Shown: piece by piece, positions 49,604 to 59,294 of the stretch
How positions within the stretch are numbered: position 1 is the first letter of the stretch
How the letters are laid out: every line of letters starts with the position of its first letter
Assembly: GCF_023634655.1 (NCBI RefSeq)
Contig: NZ_JAMKMS010000001.1
Location: 372,001-436,000 of the forward strand
Source: Vibrio methylphosphonaticus
GTDB taxonomy: Bacteria > Pseudomonadota > Gammaproteobacteria > Enterobacterales > Vibrionaceae
Direction of reading: 5' to 3'
Length of the DNA: 64,000 nucleotides
Program-made: the position numbers and the translations under genes
The notes under the pieces: generated by a model
Databases searched by the model: none
What the model was told of the DNA's origin: nothing
Seen by the model: the letters and a program-made list of their open reading frames with translations, nothing else

Positions 49604-51397
49604 TTAATCTTTGCCTACATGCAGAATCGCAAGGAACGCTTCTTGAGGCAGTTCAACGTTACCGATCTGCTTCATACGCTTCTTACCTTCTTTCTGTTTC
49701 TTCAACAGCTTCTTCTTACGACTCACGTCACCACCGTAACACTTCGCAATTACGTTTTTGCGAAGTTGTTTCACGGTAGAACGAGCGATGATGTGGTTAC
49801 CAATTGCCGCTTGAATCGCAATATCAAACATCTGGCGAGGAATAAATTCCTTCATTTTCTCAACAAGCAGACGGCCACGGCTTTGCGCTTGATCTTTGTG
49901 AGTAATGATAGCCAATGCATCCACCGTATCACCGTTGAGTAATACATCCACACGAACCATGTTCGATGCATCAAAGCGCTCGAAGTTATAATCCAGTGAC
50001 GCATAACCACGAGACGTTGACTTCAATCGGTCGAAAAAGTCGAGAACAACTTCAGCCATAGGAATGTCATAAGTCACGGCGACTTGGTTACCGTGATACA
50101 CCATATCAACCTGCATGCCACGCTTTTCGACACACAAAGTAATCACGTTACCGAGGTAGTCTGAAGGAACCAAAATATTACAACGTGCGATTGGTTCGCG
50201 CATTTCTTCAATATCGTTGATCGCAGGCAGCTTAGCCGGACTATCTACATACAGCGTCGTACCATCGGTTTTTTCTACTTCGTAAACCACAGTTGGTGCG
50301 GTAGTAATTAGGTCAAGATCATATTCACGCTCAAGTCGCTCTTGGATGATCTCCATGTGAAGCATACCTAAGAAGCCACAACGGAAACCAAAGCCTAATG
50401 CTGCTGAGCTTTCTGGCTCATAGAATAGCGATGCGTCATTTAGGCTAAGTTTACCTAATGCATCACGGAAATTCTCATAATCATCAGATGATACAGGGAA
50501 AAGACCCGCATAAACTTGAGGCTTCACTTTTTGGAAACCTGGTAGCGCCGTTTCACTGCCGTGTTTTGCCGTAGTTAGCGTATCACCAACAGGCGCGCCT
50601 AGAATGTCTTTAATACCACAAACCACCCAACCTACTTCGCCAGTGTTCAGCTCTGTCGTATCGATCTGTTTTGGTGTGAAGATACCTAAACGGTCTACAC
50701 CCCAAACTTGACCAGTGCTCATGACTTTAATCTTGTCATTTTTCTTCAGTTTACCGTTTTTAATACGAACCAAAGAAACAACACCTAGGTAGTTATCGAA
50801 CCAAGAATCAATAATCAAAGCTTGTAATGGTGCTTCAGGGTCGCCTTCTGGTGCGGGAATTGATGCAACGATCTCTTCGAGAACGGCATCCACACCTAAA
50901 CCTGTTTTCGCGGAACAGCGCACGGCTTCTAATGCATCAATACCAACAATCTCTTCGATTTCTTCAGCAACACGCTCAGGTTCTGCTGCAGGCAAATCGA
51001 TCTTGTTCAGGATTGGTACGACCTCAAGATCCATCTCAATGGCGGTATAGCAGTTTGCCAGTGTCTGAGCTTCTACACCTTGGCCCGCATCGACAACCAG
51101 TAGCGCGCCTTCACAAGCGGCAAGGGAGCGAGATACTTCATAAGAGAAGTCAACGTGTCCTGGTGTGTCGATGAAATTGAGCTGATAGGTTTCCCCATCG
51201 TTTGCTGTGTAGTCAAGAGTAACACTCTGAGCTTTGATGGTAATACCGCGCTCGCGCTCAAGGTCCATGGAATCTAGAACTTGAGCTGCCATTTCACGGT
51301 CACTTAAGCCGCCACATACTTGAATGAGACGGTCTGACAACGTGGACTTACCGTGGTCAATGTGGGCGATAATCGAAAAGTTACGAATGTGCTTCAT
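49604..51397 (-). CDS. lepA: Elongation factor 4 (LepA) GTPase
   Basis: This 597-residue ribosome-bound GTPase back-translocates or remodels stalled ribosomes. G motifs [28 protein letters not shown] and LNKIDLPAA are present, and the LepA-specific C-terminal domain with [18 protein letters not shown] follows. The start at 51397 matches the E. coli start ([17 protein letters not shown]); the longer frame adds 22 unsupported residues. The ribosome site is weak. The gene is 112 bases downstream of rseC. Confidence 0.96.
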   Translation of the reverse strand: MKHIRNFSIIAHIDHGKSTLSDRLIQVCGGLSDREMAAQVLDSMDLERERGITIKAQSVTLDYTANDGETYQLNFIDTPGHVDFSYEVSRSLAACEGALLVVDAGQGVEAQTLANCYTAIEMDLEVVPILNKIDLPAAEPERVAEEIEEIVGIDALEAVRCSAKTGLGVDAVLEEIVASIPAPEGDPEAPLQALIIDSWFDNYLGVVSLVRIKNGKLKKNDKIKVMSTGQVWGVDRLGIFTPKQIDTTELNTGEVGWVVCGIKDILGAPVGDTLTTAKHGSETALPGFQKVKPQVYAGLFPVSSDDYENFRDALGKLSLNDASLFYEPESSAALGFGFRCGFLGMLHMEIIQERLEREYDLDLITTAPTVVYEVEKTDGTTLYVDSPAKLPAINDIEEMREPIARCNILVPSDYLGNVITLCVEKRGMQVDMVYHGNQVAVTYDIPMAEVVLDFFDRLKSTSRGYASLDYNFERFDASNMVRVDVLLNGDTVDALAIITHKDQAQSRGRLLVEKMKEFIPRQMFDIAIQAAIGNHIIARSTVKQLRKNVIAKCYGGDVSRKKKLLKKQKEGKKRMKQIGNVELPQEAFLAILHVGKD

Positions 51398-51509
51398 AGA
51401 TTTGATGTGGCTTAACTCTAAAAATGGGAAGTATAAAACGCCTGTTTGGTCACAGCGTTTCAATTTAGTTGGCAGATTCTACCCAATTTCTGTACGGTTC
51501 GCACCTTAT

Positions 51510-51980
51510 TTAGACAATGGGCTGCCCGAGTATGCGGATCAAGACAACCTCTTGACTCGACGTTTGCTCGATAGGTTGAATGAATTTACGGGCAAGAAGA
51601 AAACCCCAAAATGCGAACGCCGCTGCGGAAAGAATCACAACCCCTTCTCCAGCACCGAGTAAAGGGGCGAACCAACGTTGCCCTAAACCTGCACCAATAA
51701 ACAAAAAGAACAATGGAAGTAAGTACACCAACGCAGCAGATTGAAGCAAGCTCTTCTCCGGAAAACCGATTTCCACGACATCGCCTGATTGTACTTTTTC
51801 ATCCGTCAGTAAATGCCAAATGAGCGCTTTACTGCCCACCGCTTTGCTCACTATTCCCGTTCCACAGCTATTTTTTGAGGCGCAAGAACTGCAACTGGTC
51901 TGTTGTTCACAGCTTAATTGTATCTGAAGTTGGCGACCCTGTTTTTCCACAGAAGTCACCGTAGCAAGCGCCGTCATCAT
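51510..51980 (-). CDS. rseC: SoxR-reducing system / sigma-E regulatory protein RseC
   Basis: This 156-residue inner-membrane protein has an N-terminal cysteine-rich segment with the pattern C-x6-C-x2-C-x5-C (about residues 23-40), then two membrane helices (about 78-97 and 103-120). Relatives take part in reducing the SoxR iron-sulphur cluster, and RseC has a mild positive effect on sigma-E. It overlaps the end of rseB by four bases. Confidence 0.93.
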   Translation of the reverse strand: MMTALATVTSVEKQGRQLQIQLSCEQQTSCSSCASKNSCGTGIVSKAVGSKALIWHLLTDEKVQSGDVVEIGFPEKSLLQSAALVYLLPLFFLFIGAGLGQRWFAPLLGAGEGVVILSAAAFAFWGFLLARKFIQPIEQTSSQEVVLIRILGQPIV

Positions 51981-52969
51981 GGCGTGGTATTCACTTCAGG
52001 AGCAGAGTCGAGTGTTGGTTTAACAGGATTTAACTTCACCGATTGCGCGATTCTTTGCGCCGTAGACGGTGGGATATCCCCCACTACCGATATTTGTCTA
52101 TCGCCACTTACGACACTGTGCACCGTACGACGACCTTGGCGAATAAGATCACCTTTTAACGATTGGTTGTCGCGTTCAGAAACGTAAACCGAAAAACTAA
52201 ACAAACCATCGGTAAACATTTGGCTTTCAACAATGTTTTCGGTTGAAAACATACGATATCGATTAAGATCTTTTGGCTTGAATCCTACGGGTACCCAATC
52301 GACCTGCCAGTACGTTTCTTCGATATTGCCTTTAGGTAACGAAAGCACTGCCGGCAGCTGAACCTTTTCTAAGGCACTCAACATTTCTGCAATGTGGTCA
52401 TTCACTGAATAGGATATCACGCGATATTGCTCGAGAATTTCACCATCTCGATCCAATAAGTCAGCCCTAAGGGGCAGCTTGCTCGCCTCATCAACCCACA
52501 GTACATAGGAATATCGTAGCCCGTCTTTCGGGACGATACGAAAGACTTGAGTCGCCGCGCCGGCTTCTCTCGCCCTACCGACTCTTACATAATCATAATA
52601 CTCACTTAATTGAGTAATATCACCATTAAGCAACGGCATCAGTGGTGCCACCATCTTTCCTGATTCAATAGTAAAAGGGTCAACACCTGGCTCGATATAA
52701 CTCACCTCGCTACCGCGACGGATAACCTCTCGTACAGGCCCACTCAGATACACTAAATGTGCAAACTGTTCAGCCTCAAAGGTAGCATGGCGATAGAGCA
52801 GCGGTTCAATGCTATTTTTCTTAATCAGGATGTAAGACAGCTCATAATTCAACTGCTGACTTGCGTCACTCATTTGATGCAACAAAGCCTCCGCAGAAGG
52901 TTCTTCTGCAAAGGCTTTAGCACCAAATAAACTGAACAGCAGTAAAGAACTGGTCAGAAATTTCTTCAT
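51977..52969 (-). CDS. rseB: Sigma-E factor regulatory protein RseB
   Basis: This 330-residue periplasmic protein binds RseA and blocks its cleavage by DegS until lipopolysaccharide intermediates displace it. It has a signal peptide ending near AKAFA and two domains, the larger N-terminal one resembling LolA-type lipid binders. The blocks FEAEQFAHLVYLSGPVREVIRRG and LPLRADLLDRDGEILEQYR match the family. Its start overlaps the rseA stop (ATGA). Confidence 0.95.
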   Translation of the reverse strand: MKKFLTSSLLLFSLFGAKAFAEEPSAEALLHQMSDASQQLNYELSYILIKKNSIEPLLYRHATFEAEQFAHLVYLSGPVREVIRRGSEVSYIEPGVDPFTIESGKMVAPLMPLLNGDITQLSEYYDYVRVGRAREAGAATQVFRIVPKDGLRYSYVLWVDEASKLPLRADLLDRDGEILEQYRVISYSVNDHIAEMLSALEKVQLPAVLSLPKGNIEETYWQVDWVPVGFKPKDLNRYRMFSTENIVESQMFTDGLFSFSVYVSERDNQSLKGDLIRQGRRTVHSVVSGDRQISVVGDIPPSTAQRIAQSVKLNPVKPTLDSAPEVNTTP

Positions 52970-53598
52970 TCAATTACCGATTCTGTTTCTACACTCAACG
53001 AGCTCTGATGGTCACTATTTAATCTTAGCTGTAACTCATAATCTTGCAGCAATGCATTAACTCGACGGCGCTGCTCTTGAACATTAGCCGTTTCGTTGCT
53101 GGTTTTAGCCACGGAGTCTCGAGTTAAACTTACTGGCTCGGCGCTGCCTGCAAACGGAATCGTCTGCAATACAGGAAGCTGCTCCGCTTCCGGTTGAGTC
53201 GCATCTTGACCAGAATACTGCTGCACACCAAGTATCACCGCCATAGACACACAGGCTGCCACGGCCACTTGACCGAATTGGCTGAGCCATGCTGGCAGTT
53301 GACGCTTGGCTTGTGCTGGCGTTGGTTGCGATTCTATCGGCGTCGCAACACCCACTTGATCGGTATTCACTGAAGATGGAGCCTGCGAGTACGTCGGCTC
53401 AGCTTCTAGTGCTGTCGCGACACTTTCAGCAATATTCCAATCTAAACTTTTCGGCTCATCGCCTCGCATGACGTCACCAATTAAATGGTAGTTTTGCCAT
53501 GCTTCTTTGCTTTCCAAATCATTTTCAAACGCTTCAATCAGCGCCTCATCGACTTGGTCTCCATCCATGAATGCTGAAAGCTTTTGTTTGTCAGCCAT
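52966..53598 (-). CDS. rseA: Anti-sigma-E factor RseA
   Basis: This 210-residue single-pass inner-membrane protein holds RpoE inactive through its cytoplasmic N-terminal domain (KQKLSAFMDGDQVDEALIEAFE), crosses the membrane at about residues 109-126 (VAVAACVSMAVILGVQQY) and has a periplasmic tail sensed by DegS and RseB. ATG at 53598 has a TGGTGA site at proper spacing; a four-residue longer start is possible. It lies between rpoE (27 bases upstream) and rseB. Confidence 0.93.
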   Translation of the reverse strand: MADKQKLSAFMDGDQVDEALIEAFENDLESKEAWQNYHLIGDVMRGDEPKSLDWNIAESVATALEAEPTYSQAPSSVNTDQVGVATPIESQPTPAQAKRQLPAWLSQFGQVAVAACVSMAVILGVQQYSGQDATQPEAEQLPVLQTIPFAGSAEPVSLTRDSVAKTSNETANVQEQRRRVNALLQDYELQLRLNSDHQSSLSVETESVIE

Positions 53599-53625
53599 TA
53601 TAGTCACCATAAGTTGATACTGGTT

Positions 53626-54204
53626 TTAGCGTTGAAGAAGAGGCTTAATCTTCTTCTCTACTGCTTCACGAGCACGGAAGATACGCGAGCGTACCGTTCC
53701 CACTGGACAATCCATTACTTCTGCGATTTCTTCATAACTTAGCCCGTCGAGCTCTCGTAGGGTCATCGCAGTCTTAAGGTCTTCTGGTAGTGCTTCAATT
53801 GCTGCAAACACTGTTCGCTTCAATTCATTCGACAACGTTAAGTTCTCAGGGTTCGAAATTTCTTTCAACGCATTACCAGATTCATAAAATTCTGCATCTT
53901 CTGCATCCACATCTGTTGCTGGCGGTCTTCTGCTTTGTGCAACGATATGGTTTTTAGCTGTATTTACTGCAATGCGATACAACCACGTATAAAAGGCACT
54001 TTCGCCTCGAAACGTTGGGATCGCTCTATACGCCTTAATAAATGCTTCTTGGGCAATATCTGCGACATCACCAGAGTTGCTCACGTATCGTGATATGAGA
54101 TTGCAAACCTTGTTTTGATAACGCAAAACCAACAGGTTAAATGCTTGTTTATCTCCACTTTGAACGCGCTCAATCAGCACCTGATCGGTTGGCTGCTCGT
54201 TCAT
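53626..54204 (-). CDS. rpoE: RNA polymerase sigma-E factor
   Basis: This 192-residue extracytoplasmic-stress sigma factor begins (M)NEQPTDQVLIERVQSGD and is nearly collinear with E. coli RpoE: region 2 has FNLLVLRYQNKV and FIKAYRAIPTFRGESAFYTWLYRIAVNTAKNH, region 4 has LPEDLKTAMTLRELDGLSYEEIAEVM and PVGTVRSRIFRARE. It directs repair of envelope damage. The start at 54204 matches E. coli; a GTG at 54216 would sit on top of the ribosome site. It heads the rpoE-rseABC operon and has a sigma-E-type promoter candidate upstream. Confidence 0.97.
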   Translation of the reverse strand: MNEQPTDQVLIERVQSGDKQAFNLLVLRYQNKVCNLISRYVSNSGDVADIAQEAFIKAYRAIPTFRGESAFYTWLYRIAVNTAKNHIVAQSRRPPATDVDAEDAEFYESGNALKEISNPENLTLSNELKRTVFAAIEALPEDLKTAMTLRELDGLSYEEIAEVMDCPVGTVRSRIFRAREAVEKKIKPLLQR

Positions 54205-54576
54205 TCGAGCGTTCACTCCTATTCGTTCTTACCCTTACCTTATCAGATATGAGTATTAATAATGCATATTGTAGTCTTGACACCACCGCTAACATGAGCA
54301 CTATTGTGACTCTATAAAAAAGAGAAAGTTCAAAACTTTCTACGTTTTTTTGTGATGAATCATTCACAATGTAATTTGGCGTCGACTACAATGTTGTCAA
54401 TTTACAAGAATGGATTACTTAGCTCATTAACACAATCGATTTTTCAGCGTGTTATCGCCAATGTAATCCTTGTTGAAAGTGCCCTTCGCCAGCTGTTTTA
54501 CACAGCTCCCTATCGCGCACTTTTTATCTAAGTAGGGTATCGTTACGCTACTGTAGGTTAGGATTTTAATAGAATT
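54205..54576. promoter_or_regulatory. Divergent rpoE-nadB promoter region
   Basis: This 372-base stretch separates divergent rpoE and nadB. It contains the sigma-E-like promoter described next and a GAAAGTT-CAA-AACTTTC inverted repeat (54324-54340). The nadB side has a weak AGGATT ribosome site near 54559. I see no credible gene. Confidence 0.6.
54304..54332 (-). promoter_or_regulatory. Candidate sigma-E-dependent autoregulatory promoter of rpoE
   Basis: On -, GAACTT (54331-54326) is followed after 16 bases by TCACAA (54309-54304). This resembles the sigma-E pattern GGAACTT-N15/16-TCAAA. It lies about 100 bases upstream of the rpoE start, where E. coli has its autoregulated promoter. Confidence 0.55.
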
Positions 54577-56211
54577 ATGAACACAAACCGAGAGCATCTT
54601 TGTGATGTTTTAGTCATAGGAAGTGGCGCAGCAGGTCTATCACTCGCACTAAGAGTCGCGGAGCGCGCTAAGGTTATCGTTTTAAGTAAAGGCCCTCGCA
54701 GTGAAGGAGCCACTTATTATGCCCAAGGTGGCATCGCGGCCGTTTTTGATGAATCTGATAGCATTGAATCACATGTTAATGACACCAATATTGCGGGTGC
54801 AGGGTTGTGTGAAGAAGAAACCGTTCAGTTTATCGCTGAAAATGCCAAAGAGTGTGTTCAATGGTTGATCGACGGCGGAGTTCCTTTTGACCAAGTCGAA
54901 ACCGAAAAAGATGAACAACCTCGCTACCACCTCACTCGTGAAGGTGGACATAGCCATCGCCGGATTCTACATGCAGCCGACGCCACAGGCATGGCAATGC
55001 AAACTACGTTGCAAGATAACGTGCACAGCCATCCTAATATTGAGATCTTTGAGCGCTATAATGCACTCGATCTCATCGTTGACGAAAACAGTAGCGATGC
55101 AGAGAACACTATCCCCAATAATAATGTCGTTGGGGCGTACATCTGGAACCGCAATGAAGAACATGTAGAAACCGTTCGCGCAAAATTTGTCGTTCTAGCC
55201 ACGGGTGGTGCATCGAAAGTATATCAATATACGTCAAACCCCGACGTATCATCTGGCGACGGTATCGCAATGGCTTGGCGCGCTGGGTGCCGAGTCGCTA
55301 ACCTAGAGTTTAATCAATTTCACCCGACTTGCTTGTTCCATCCAGAAGCACGTAACTTCTTACTCACCGAAGCACTGCGTGGTGAAGGCGCTTACCTGAA
55401 GCGTCCTGATGGCACGCGCTTTATGCCTGACTTCGATGAGCGGGGTGAGCTTGCTCCGCGTGATGTGGTTGCACGTGCTATCGATTTTGAAATGAAGCGA
55501 CTCGGCGCTGACTGTATGTACCTAGACATCAGTCATAAGCCTGAAGCCTTCATCATTAAGCATTTCCCAACCATTCATATGCGCCTGCAGGATTTGGGTA
55601 TCGATATGACCAAAGAACCTATCCCTATTGTTCCTGCCGCACATTACACGTGTGGCGGAGTCATGGTGAATCAAGCAGGTCGTACTGATATAGATCAACT
55701 CTATGCTATTGGTGAAGTCAGTTATACCGGCCTTCACGGCGCGAATAGAATGGCATCCAACTCCCTATTAGAATGTGTAGTCTATGCCTGGTCTGCCGCG
55801 AAAGATATCCTAACCAAACTGGACAGTGTGTCACTGCCTGGAGCGTTACCACAATGGGATGAGAGCCAAGTAAGTTGCTCTGACGAAGAAGTCATCATCC
55901 AGCATAACTGGCATGAGCTTCGCCTATTTATGTGGGATTACATGGGGATTGTTCGCACCGATAAACGACTAGAGCGAGCATTACGTCGAATTCAATTGCT
56001 GCAACAAGAAACGCACGACTACTACAGTAATTTTAAAGTTTCCAACAACTTACTTGAGTTGCGAAATCTATTGCAAGTCGCAGAGTTAATGGTGCGCTGT
56101 GCGATGCAACGTAAAGAGAGTCGTGGTCTTCACTACACGCTTGATTACCCCGATATGCTAGAAGTCAGTAAACCAACCATTCTAACGCCAAGTGGTGAGC
56201 CAACAAACTAG
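54577..56211 (+). CDS. nadB: L-aspartate oxidase
   Basis: This 544-residue FAD enzyme oxidises aspartate to iminoaspartate, which NadA turns into quinolinate for NAD synthesis. The FAD motif [17 protein letters not shown] is at the N-terminus; [35 protein letters not shown], and the catalytic-region [26 protein letters not shown] are present; a helical C-terminal domain follows. It is divergent from rpoE, the conserved arrangement. Confidence 0.97.
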   Translation: MNTNREHLCDVLVIGSGAAGLSLALRVAERAKVIVLSKGPRSEGATYYAQGGIAAVFDESDSIESHVNDTNIAGAGLCEEETVQFIAENAKECVQWLIDGGVPFDQVETEKDEQPRYHLTREGGHSHRRILHAADATGMAMQTTLQDNVHSHPNIEIFERYNALDLIVDENSSDAENTIPNNNVVGAYIWNRNEEHVETVRAKFVVLATGGASKVYQYTSNPDVSSGDGIAMAWRAGCRVANLEFNQFHPTCLFHPEARNFLLTEALRGEGAYLKRPDGTRFMPDFDERGELAPRDVVARAIDFEMKRLGADCMYLDISHKPEAFIIKHFPTIHMRLQDLGIDMTKEPIPIVPAAHYTCGGVMVNQAGRTDIDQLYAIGEVSYTGLHGANRMASNSLLECVVYAWSAAKDILTKLDSVSLPGALPQWDESQVSCSDEEVIIQHNWHELRLFMWDYMGIVRTDKRLERALRRIQLLQQETHDYYSNFKVSNNLLELRNLLQVAELMVRCAMQRKESRGLHYTLDYPDMLEVSKPTILTPSGEPTN

Positions 56212-56284
56212 TACTGCCCACAACCAAGTTTGGTAAATAGCTCGGTTACAACTGCGCTTGAAACATGCACCCTGTCTCTTCAAG

Positions 56285-56322
56285 AGCAGTTCATTCACTT
56301 AGTGGGAATGGACTGCTTTTTT
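56285..56322 (+). terminator. Terminator after nadB
   Basis: A 12-bp stem with one G-T pair (56285-56296 with 56306-56317) and a 9-base loop is followed by seven T. The end of the convergent ygfX-like frame lies inside it. Confidence 0.85.
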
Positions 56323-56597
56323 ATTGTGACCAATAAATGACGATACGCTGACTCGCTGCTGCTGTCTCGCCACAAAATGTACCGCTGACCATTTTGTTCA
56401 CGGACCCCAATGCACCACTCGCTGAAAACAAGAGTAAATGAGGGAGAGCACAATGGCGCGCCATTGTAGTGCCATCGCTCCTCTTTCATCATAAGTACGC
56501 CATTGATTGGCGGATAAAGATAGCCAGGTCTAAAGCAGAATCCGACAATATAAACTGAAACGACAAGTGGTAACGATGTCAGTATCAACACACCCAA
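56295..56597 (-). CDS. ygfX: YgfX (CptA)-like inner-membrane protein; N-terminal start unresolved
   Basis: The 100-residue frame from TTG 56597 matches the C-terminal two thirds of YgfX: a membrane segment (VLILTSLPLVVSVYIVGFC), a WHYNG region, and YILWRDSSSESAYRHLLV near the end. The frame stays open upstream to near the sdhE stop, and residues ANLICHALLLGVL just before the TTG seem to complete the first membrane helix, as in E. coli YgfX (135 residues). No ATG or GTG, and no further TTG, exists there. ATT codons at 56702 and 56732 give 135 and 145 residues. Either a rare start is used or the 5' end is damaged. sdhE is directly upstream, as in E. coli. Confidence 0.6.
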   Translation of the reverse strand: MGVLILTSLPLVVSVYIVGFCFRPGYLYPPINGVLMMKEERWHYNGAPLCSPSFTLVFSEWCIGVREQNGQRYILWRDSSSESAYRHLLVTIKKQSIPTK

Positions 56598-56654
56598 CAG
56601 CAGGGCATGGCAGATAAGGTTAGCAACGTAGGCATGAAAAGAAAAAGAGGCGTG

Positions 56655-56686
56655 TAGGTAAGCGTGCTCAAGGCTACGCTTACCTA
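56655..56686. repeat. 11-bp inverted repeat within the ygfX 5' region
   Basis: TAGGTAAGCGT (56655-56665) and ACGCTTACCTA (56676-56686) flank a 10-base loop. On - a T-rich run follows about eight bases later (CTCTTTTTCTTTT), so it could act as a terminator after sdhE. Confidence 0.65.
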
Positions 56687-56731
56687 ATTCGTAAGGCTGA
56701 ATGGTGGTATTTTCGCGAAAAACAGGCTGAA

Positions 56732-56992
56732 TTATCGAACTTTACTCAGATTATGTGCAACAATTTTGTCTACCATTGAAGCATGACCTAAATTCTCACT
56801 TCGCCCATGGCCCATGATCCAGGTAAATAGATCCGGATCTTGACACTCCAACAAAGATACGAAGTCATTTTGCTCTTGACCGGTTAAGGTATCAAAACAC
56901 TCCTCAAAGAACGGCATAACAACAACATCAAGCTCTAGCATACCTCGGCGGCAAGCCCATTTTATCCGTGCTTTTTGTTCAGTAGAGTACAT
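56732..56992 (-). CDS. sdhE: FAD assembly factor SdhE
   Basis: This 86-residue helical protein helps attach FAD to the flavoprotein subunit of succinate dehydrogenase and fumarate reductase. The essential R-G-x-x-E motif appears in ACRRGMLELDVVVMPFF, and LLECQDPDLFTWIMGHG matches the family. ATG at 56992 is chosen because GGAG lies six bases before it; the ATG at 57004 forms part of that ribosome site. It is divergent from ygfZ. Confidence 0.93.
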   Translation of the reverse strand: MYSTEQKARIKWACRRGMLELDVVVMPFFEECFDTLTGQEQNDFVSLLECQDPDLFTWIMGHGRSENLGHASMVDKIVAHNLSKVR

Positions 56993-57171
56993 TGTATTCT
57001 CCATCTACAACTTAATTTGAGCTGAGTGTAACAAGCCTGTTTCGCACTAACCACTGCTGACATCACACAAACTCTACTTCTATCACAACAAATCGTGCAA
57101 CAACATTCAGCTGACAAATCCAGCTCAGCGCATTAACATATTCAATATGATATCTAAAGAGACCTCTAATT

Positions 57172-58143
57172 ATGGATTGGCAACCTCACACTCAGTCATT
57201 CAACGATACTCCCTCTACATCACTGCCTGATTTAGTTTTGGCGTTACTCCCGTCTTGGGGAGCGATCGACATGGTCGGTGCGGATAAAAAAGCGTACTTG
57301 CAAGGGCAGGTCACATGCGATGTCGTCACTCTAGCAAAAGAAGAATCCACGCTAGGCGCGCATTGCGATGCGAAAGGAAAAGTGTGGAGTATTTTTCGTC
57401 TTTGCAATACTCATAGTGGCTATACAATGATTCAACCTCGTTCCATTATTGCCAAGGAGCAGGCTGAATTGAGCAAGTACGCCGTTTTCTCAAAAGTCGA
57501 TATATCAATGAGTGACAACAGCATTGCGGGTATTATCGGCGCGCAAAGTCATGCCTTTGTGAGCACCCTTTTCCCTACTAAGGGTGACGTACGAACCACA
57601 GAATCAGCCACAGCGATTAAAGTCAGTGATGATCGCTGGATGATCGTGGCACCGAGTGCTTGGCTGGAGGAGAACCTTAATGATGACGCCCTAGCTTGGG
57701 GGGAGGAGTCACTTTGGACCCGACTTGATATTGAACAAGGGCTGCCAACCTTAACACCCGACTTGCAAAACCAACATATTCCGCAAGCCTTTAATTTACA
57801 GGCTCTCGGCGGTATTAGCTTCACAAAAGGGTGCTATACGGGACAAGAAACCGTTGCTCGAGCAAAGTATCGTGGCATCAACAAGCGCATGTTAATGACA
57901 CTATCTGGTGTCCTTTCCACAAAGCTGTCTGACTCAGATAGCGTTGACGTTGAGCGCTCTGTTGGCGAAAACTGGAGAAAAGCGGGCGATACCCTAGCTT
58001 TCTATCAATTTTCAGATGGCACAACACTTGTTTCCGCAATCTTGCCCAACAATTTGGATACAGATACTGAGTTTAGACTGATGTCCTCGCCTGAAGACCG
58101 ACTCACCCCGACAGCACTCCCTTACTCGACTGATGACGAGTAA
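57172..58143 (+). CDS. ygfZ: tRNA-modifying protein YgfZ (folate-binding, Fe-S related)
   Basis: This 323-residue GcvT-like protein supports iron-sulphur enzymes such as MiaB in a folate-dependent way. The family signature K-G-C-Y-T-G-Q-E appears near residue 221 with its conserved Cys, and the N-terminal part holds LQGQVTCDVVTL and GAHCDAKGKVWS. It is divergent from sdhE, a conserved pairing, and lies two bases upstream of a YbaK-like gene. Confidence 0.95.
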   Translation: MDWQPHTQSFNDTPSTSLPDLVLALLPSWGAIDMVGADKKAYLQGQVTCDVVTLAKEESTLGAHCDAKGKVWSIFRLCNTHSGYTMIQPRSIIAKEQAELSKYAVFSKVDISMSDNSIAGIIGAQSHAFVSTLFPTKGDVRTTESATAIKVSDDRWMIVAPSAWLEENLNDDALAWGEESLWTRLDIEQGLPTLTPDLQNQHIPQAFNLQALGGISFTKGCYTGQETVARAKYRGINKRMLMTLSGVLSTKLSDSDSVDVERSVGENWRKAGDTLAFYQFSDGTTLVSAILPNNLDTDTEFRLMSSPEDRLTPTALPYSTDDE

Positions 58144-58145
58144 TC

Positions 58146-58610
58146 ATGCTCTCAACGCCAATTACCTGCTATTTACAGCAACGTAATATCCCCTTTCAAC
58201 TTTTGATGCAAGGCAAAGGTGCTGCTTCGATACAAGAAGCAGCTAATCTGCGTGGCATCAAAGCCGAGATAATGGTCAAAGCTATTGTGTTACGGGATAT
58301 GGGTGGACAATACGCCTTAGCTTGCTGCCCTGGCAATGAATCTATTGACCCCAAGAAAGTTCGTCATACCCTTGAGACTCGTCGCATGACTTGCGCCTCT
58401 CGTGAAGAAGTAGAAGCGATAACAGGCGCTACTCTAGGAACAGTTACCCCACTACTCCTACGCACTGCTATGCCAATTCTTTTTGATCCTCGCTTAAAAC
58501 AACATAGTAGGGTGACAATCAGCAGCGGCAACAATAGTGCGGGACTATTGTTATCCCTCAACGATTTAGTTCAATGTTGTTCACCTTTATGGGCCGATAT
58601 CTGCAGATAG
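58146..58610 (+). CDS. YbaK/ProX-like aminoacyl-tRNA deacylase domain protein
   Basis: This 154-residue protein has the YbaK fold pattern: IQEAANLRGIKAEIMVKAIVLRDMGGQYALACCPGNESIDPKKVR, with the conserved Lys in V-K-A-I-V, and TGATLGTVTPLLLRTAMPILFDPRL with the Gly-rich substrate loop. Relatives clear misacylated tRNA (Cys-tRNA-Pro, Ala-tRNA-Pro). The exact substrate is unknown. It lies two bases after ygfZ and is probably co-transcribed. Confidence 0.85.
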   Translation: MLSTPITCYLQQRNIPFQLLMQGKGAASIQEAANLRGIKAEIMVKAIVLRDMGGQYALACCPGNESIDPKKVRHTLETRRMTCASREEVEAITGATLGTVTPLLLRTAMPILFDPRLKQHSRVTISSGNNSAGLLLSLNDLVQCCSPLWADICR

Positions 58611-58758
58611 AACCTAAAGAATGAACGCTTTACTCCCCTAACCCGATTTAACGCCGTTTATAAATGCAAACTACTGTCGATCTTACAGATCGCACTGCGA
58701 CACGGATCAAACTACCATCACAAACAAAGTGAAATATTAGTCAATATATAAGCATAAA

Positions 58759-58787
58759 TAGTCAGCCTGCCTTTTTTAGGGTATGGT
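58759..58787 (+). promoter_or_regulatory. Promoter of the sRNA candidate
   Basis: TAGTCA (58759-58764, 4 of 6 to TTGACA) and TATGGT (58782-58787) are separated by exactly 17 bases, predicting a start near 58794. Confidence 0.5.
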
Positions 58788-58794
58788 AGTACCT

Positions 58795-58915
58795 GACTTC
58801 AACGAGCAACTCCGCTACGTTGCTGTCCACACTAGAGTGGTGCTCTGCGTAAGCAGTAACTCCCTTTTGTGTAATGCATCTGTGACATTTGGCCCGCTGA
58901 GCGGGCTTTTTTTTT
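58795..58915 (+). ncRNA. Candidate small RNA of about 120 nt, unnamed
   Basis: Downstream of a 17-bp-spaced promoter lie a stem AGCAAC / GTTGCT (58805-58810 with 58819-58824), a CCAC / GTGG hairpin, a CTGC-GTAA-GCAG tetraloop hairpin, a single-stranded-looking TCCCTTTTGTG stretch, and a textbook terminator GCCCGC-TGA-GCGGGC followed by nine T (58892-58915). There is no open frame with a ribosome site. The long U tail and unpaired region suit an Hfq-binding sRNA. I do not recognise it as a named Vibrio sRNA. Confidence 0.65.
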
Positions 58916-59294
58916 ACTCATACTGACGATTCCCCCTCACCTTTCTGCTGCTTTGTAACACAGTATGTCCAAGTGAAAACTTTTTGGCTCTTCTCTGGTC
59001 TATATAAATGAAGCTGATATTTAGTTGCCAAATACATCGATATAAAGTTCCAGAAATAATGCATTTAGATTCATAGCAGTGTCACATTAGGAAGCTTAAA
59101 TAGCACTCGTTTTTCAACGGAATCCACTATCTAATTTCAATGTGATCCACCGTTTCAATGTGTTTTTGCGCTACGTATCACGAGATACTTTGTCACTCGT
59201 AATGAAATTGATAAACGCAGCACAAAACGACGAATTTACTGAGCTAAATCCTCGTAAGCACTGGTTAATCACACATTATATGAAGGGTTTTATC

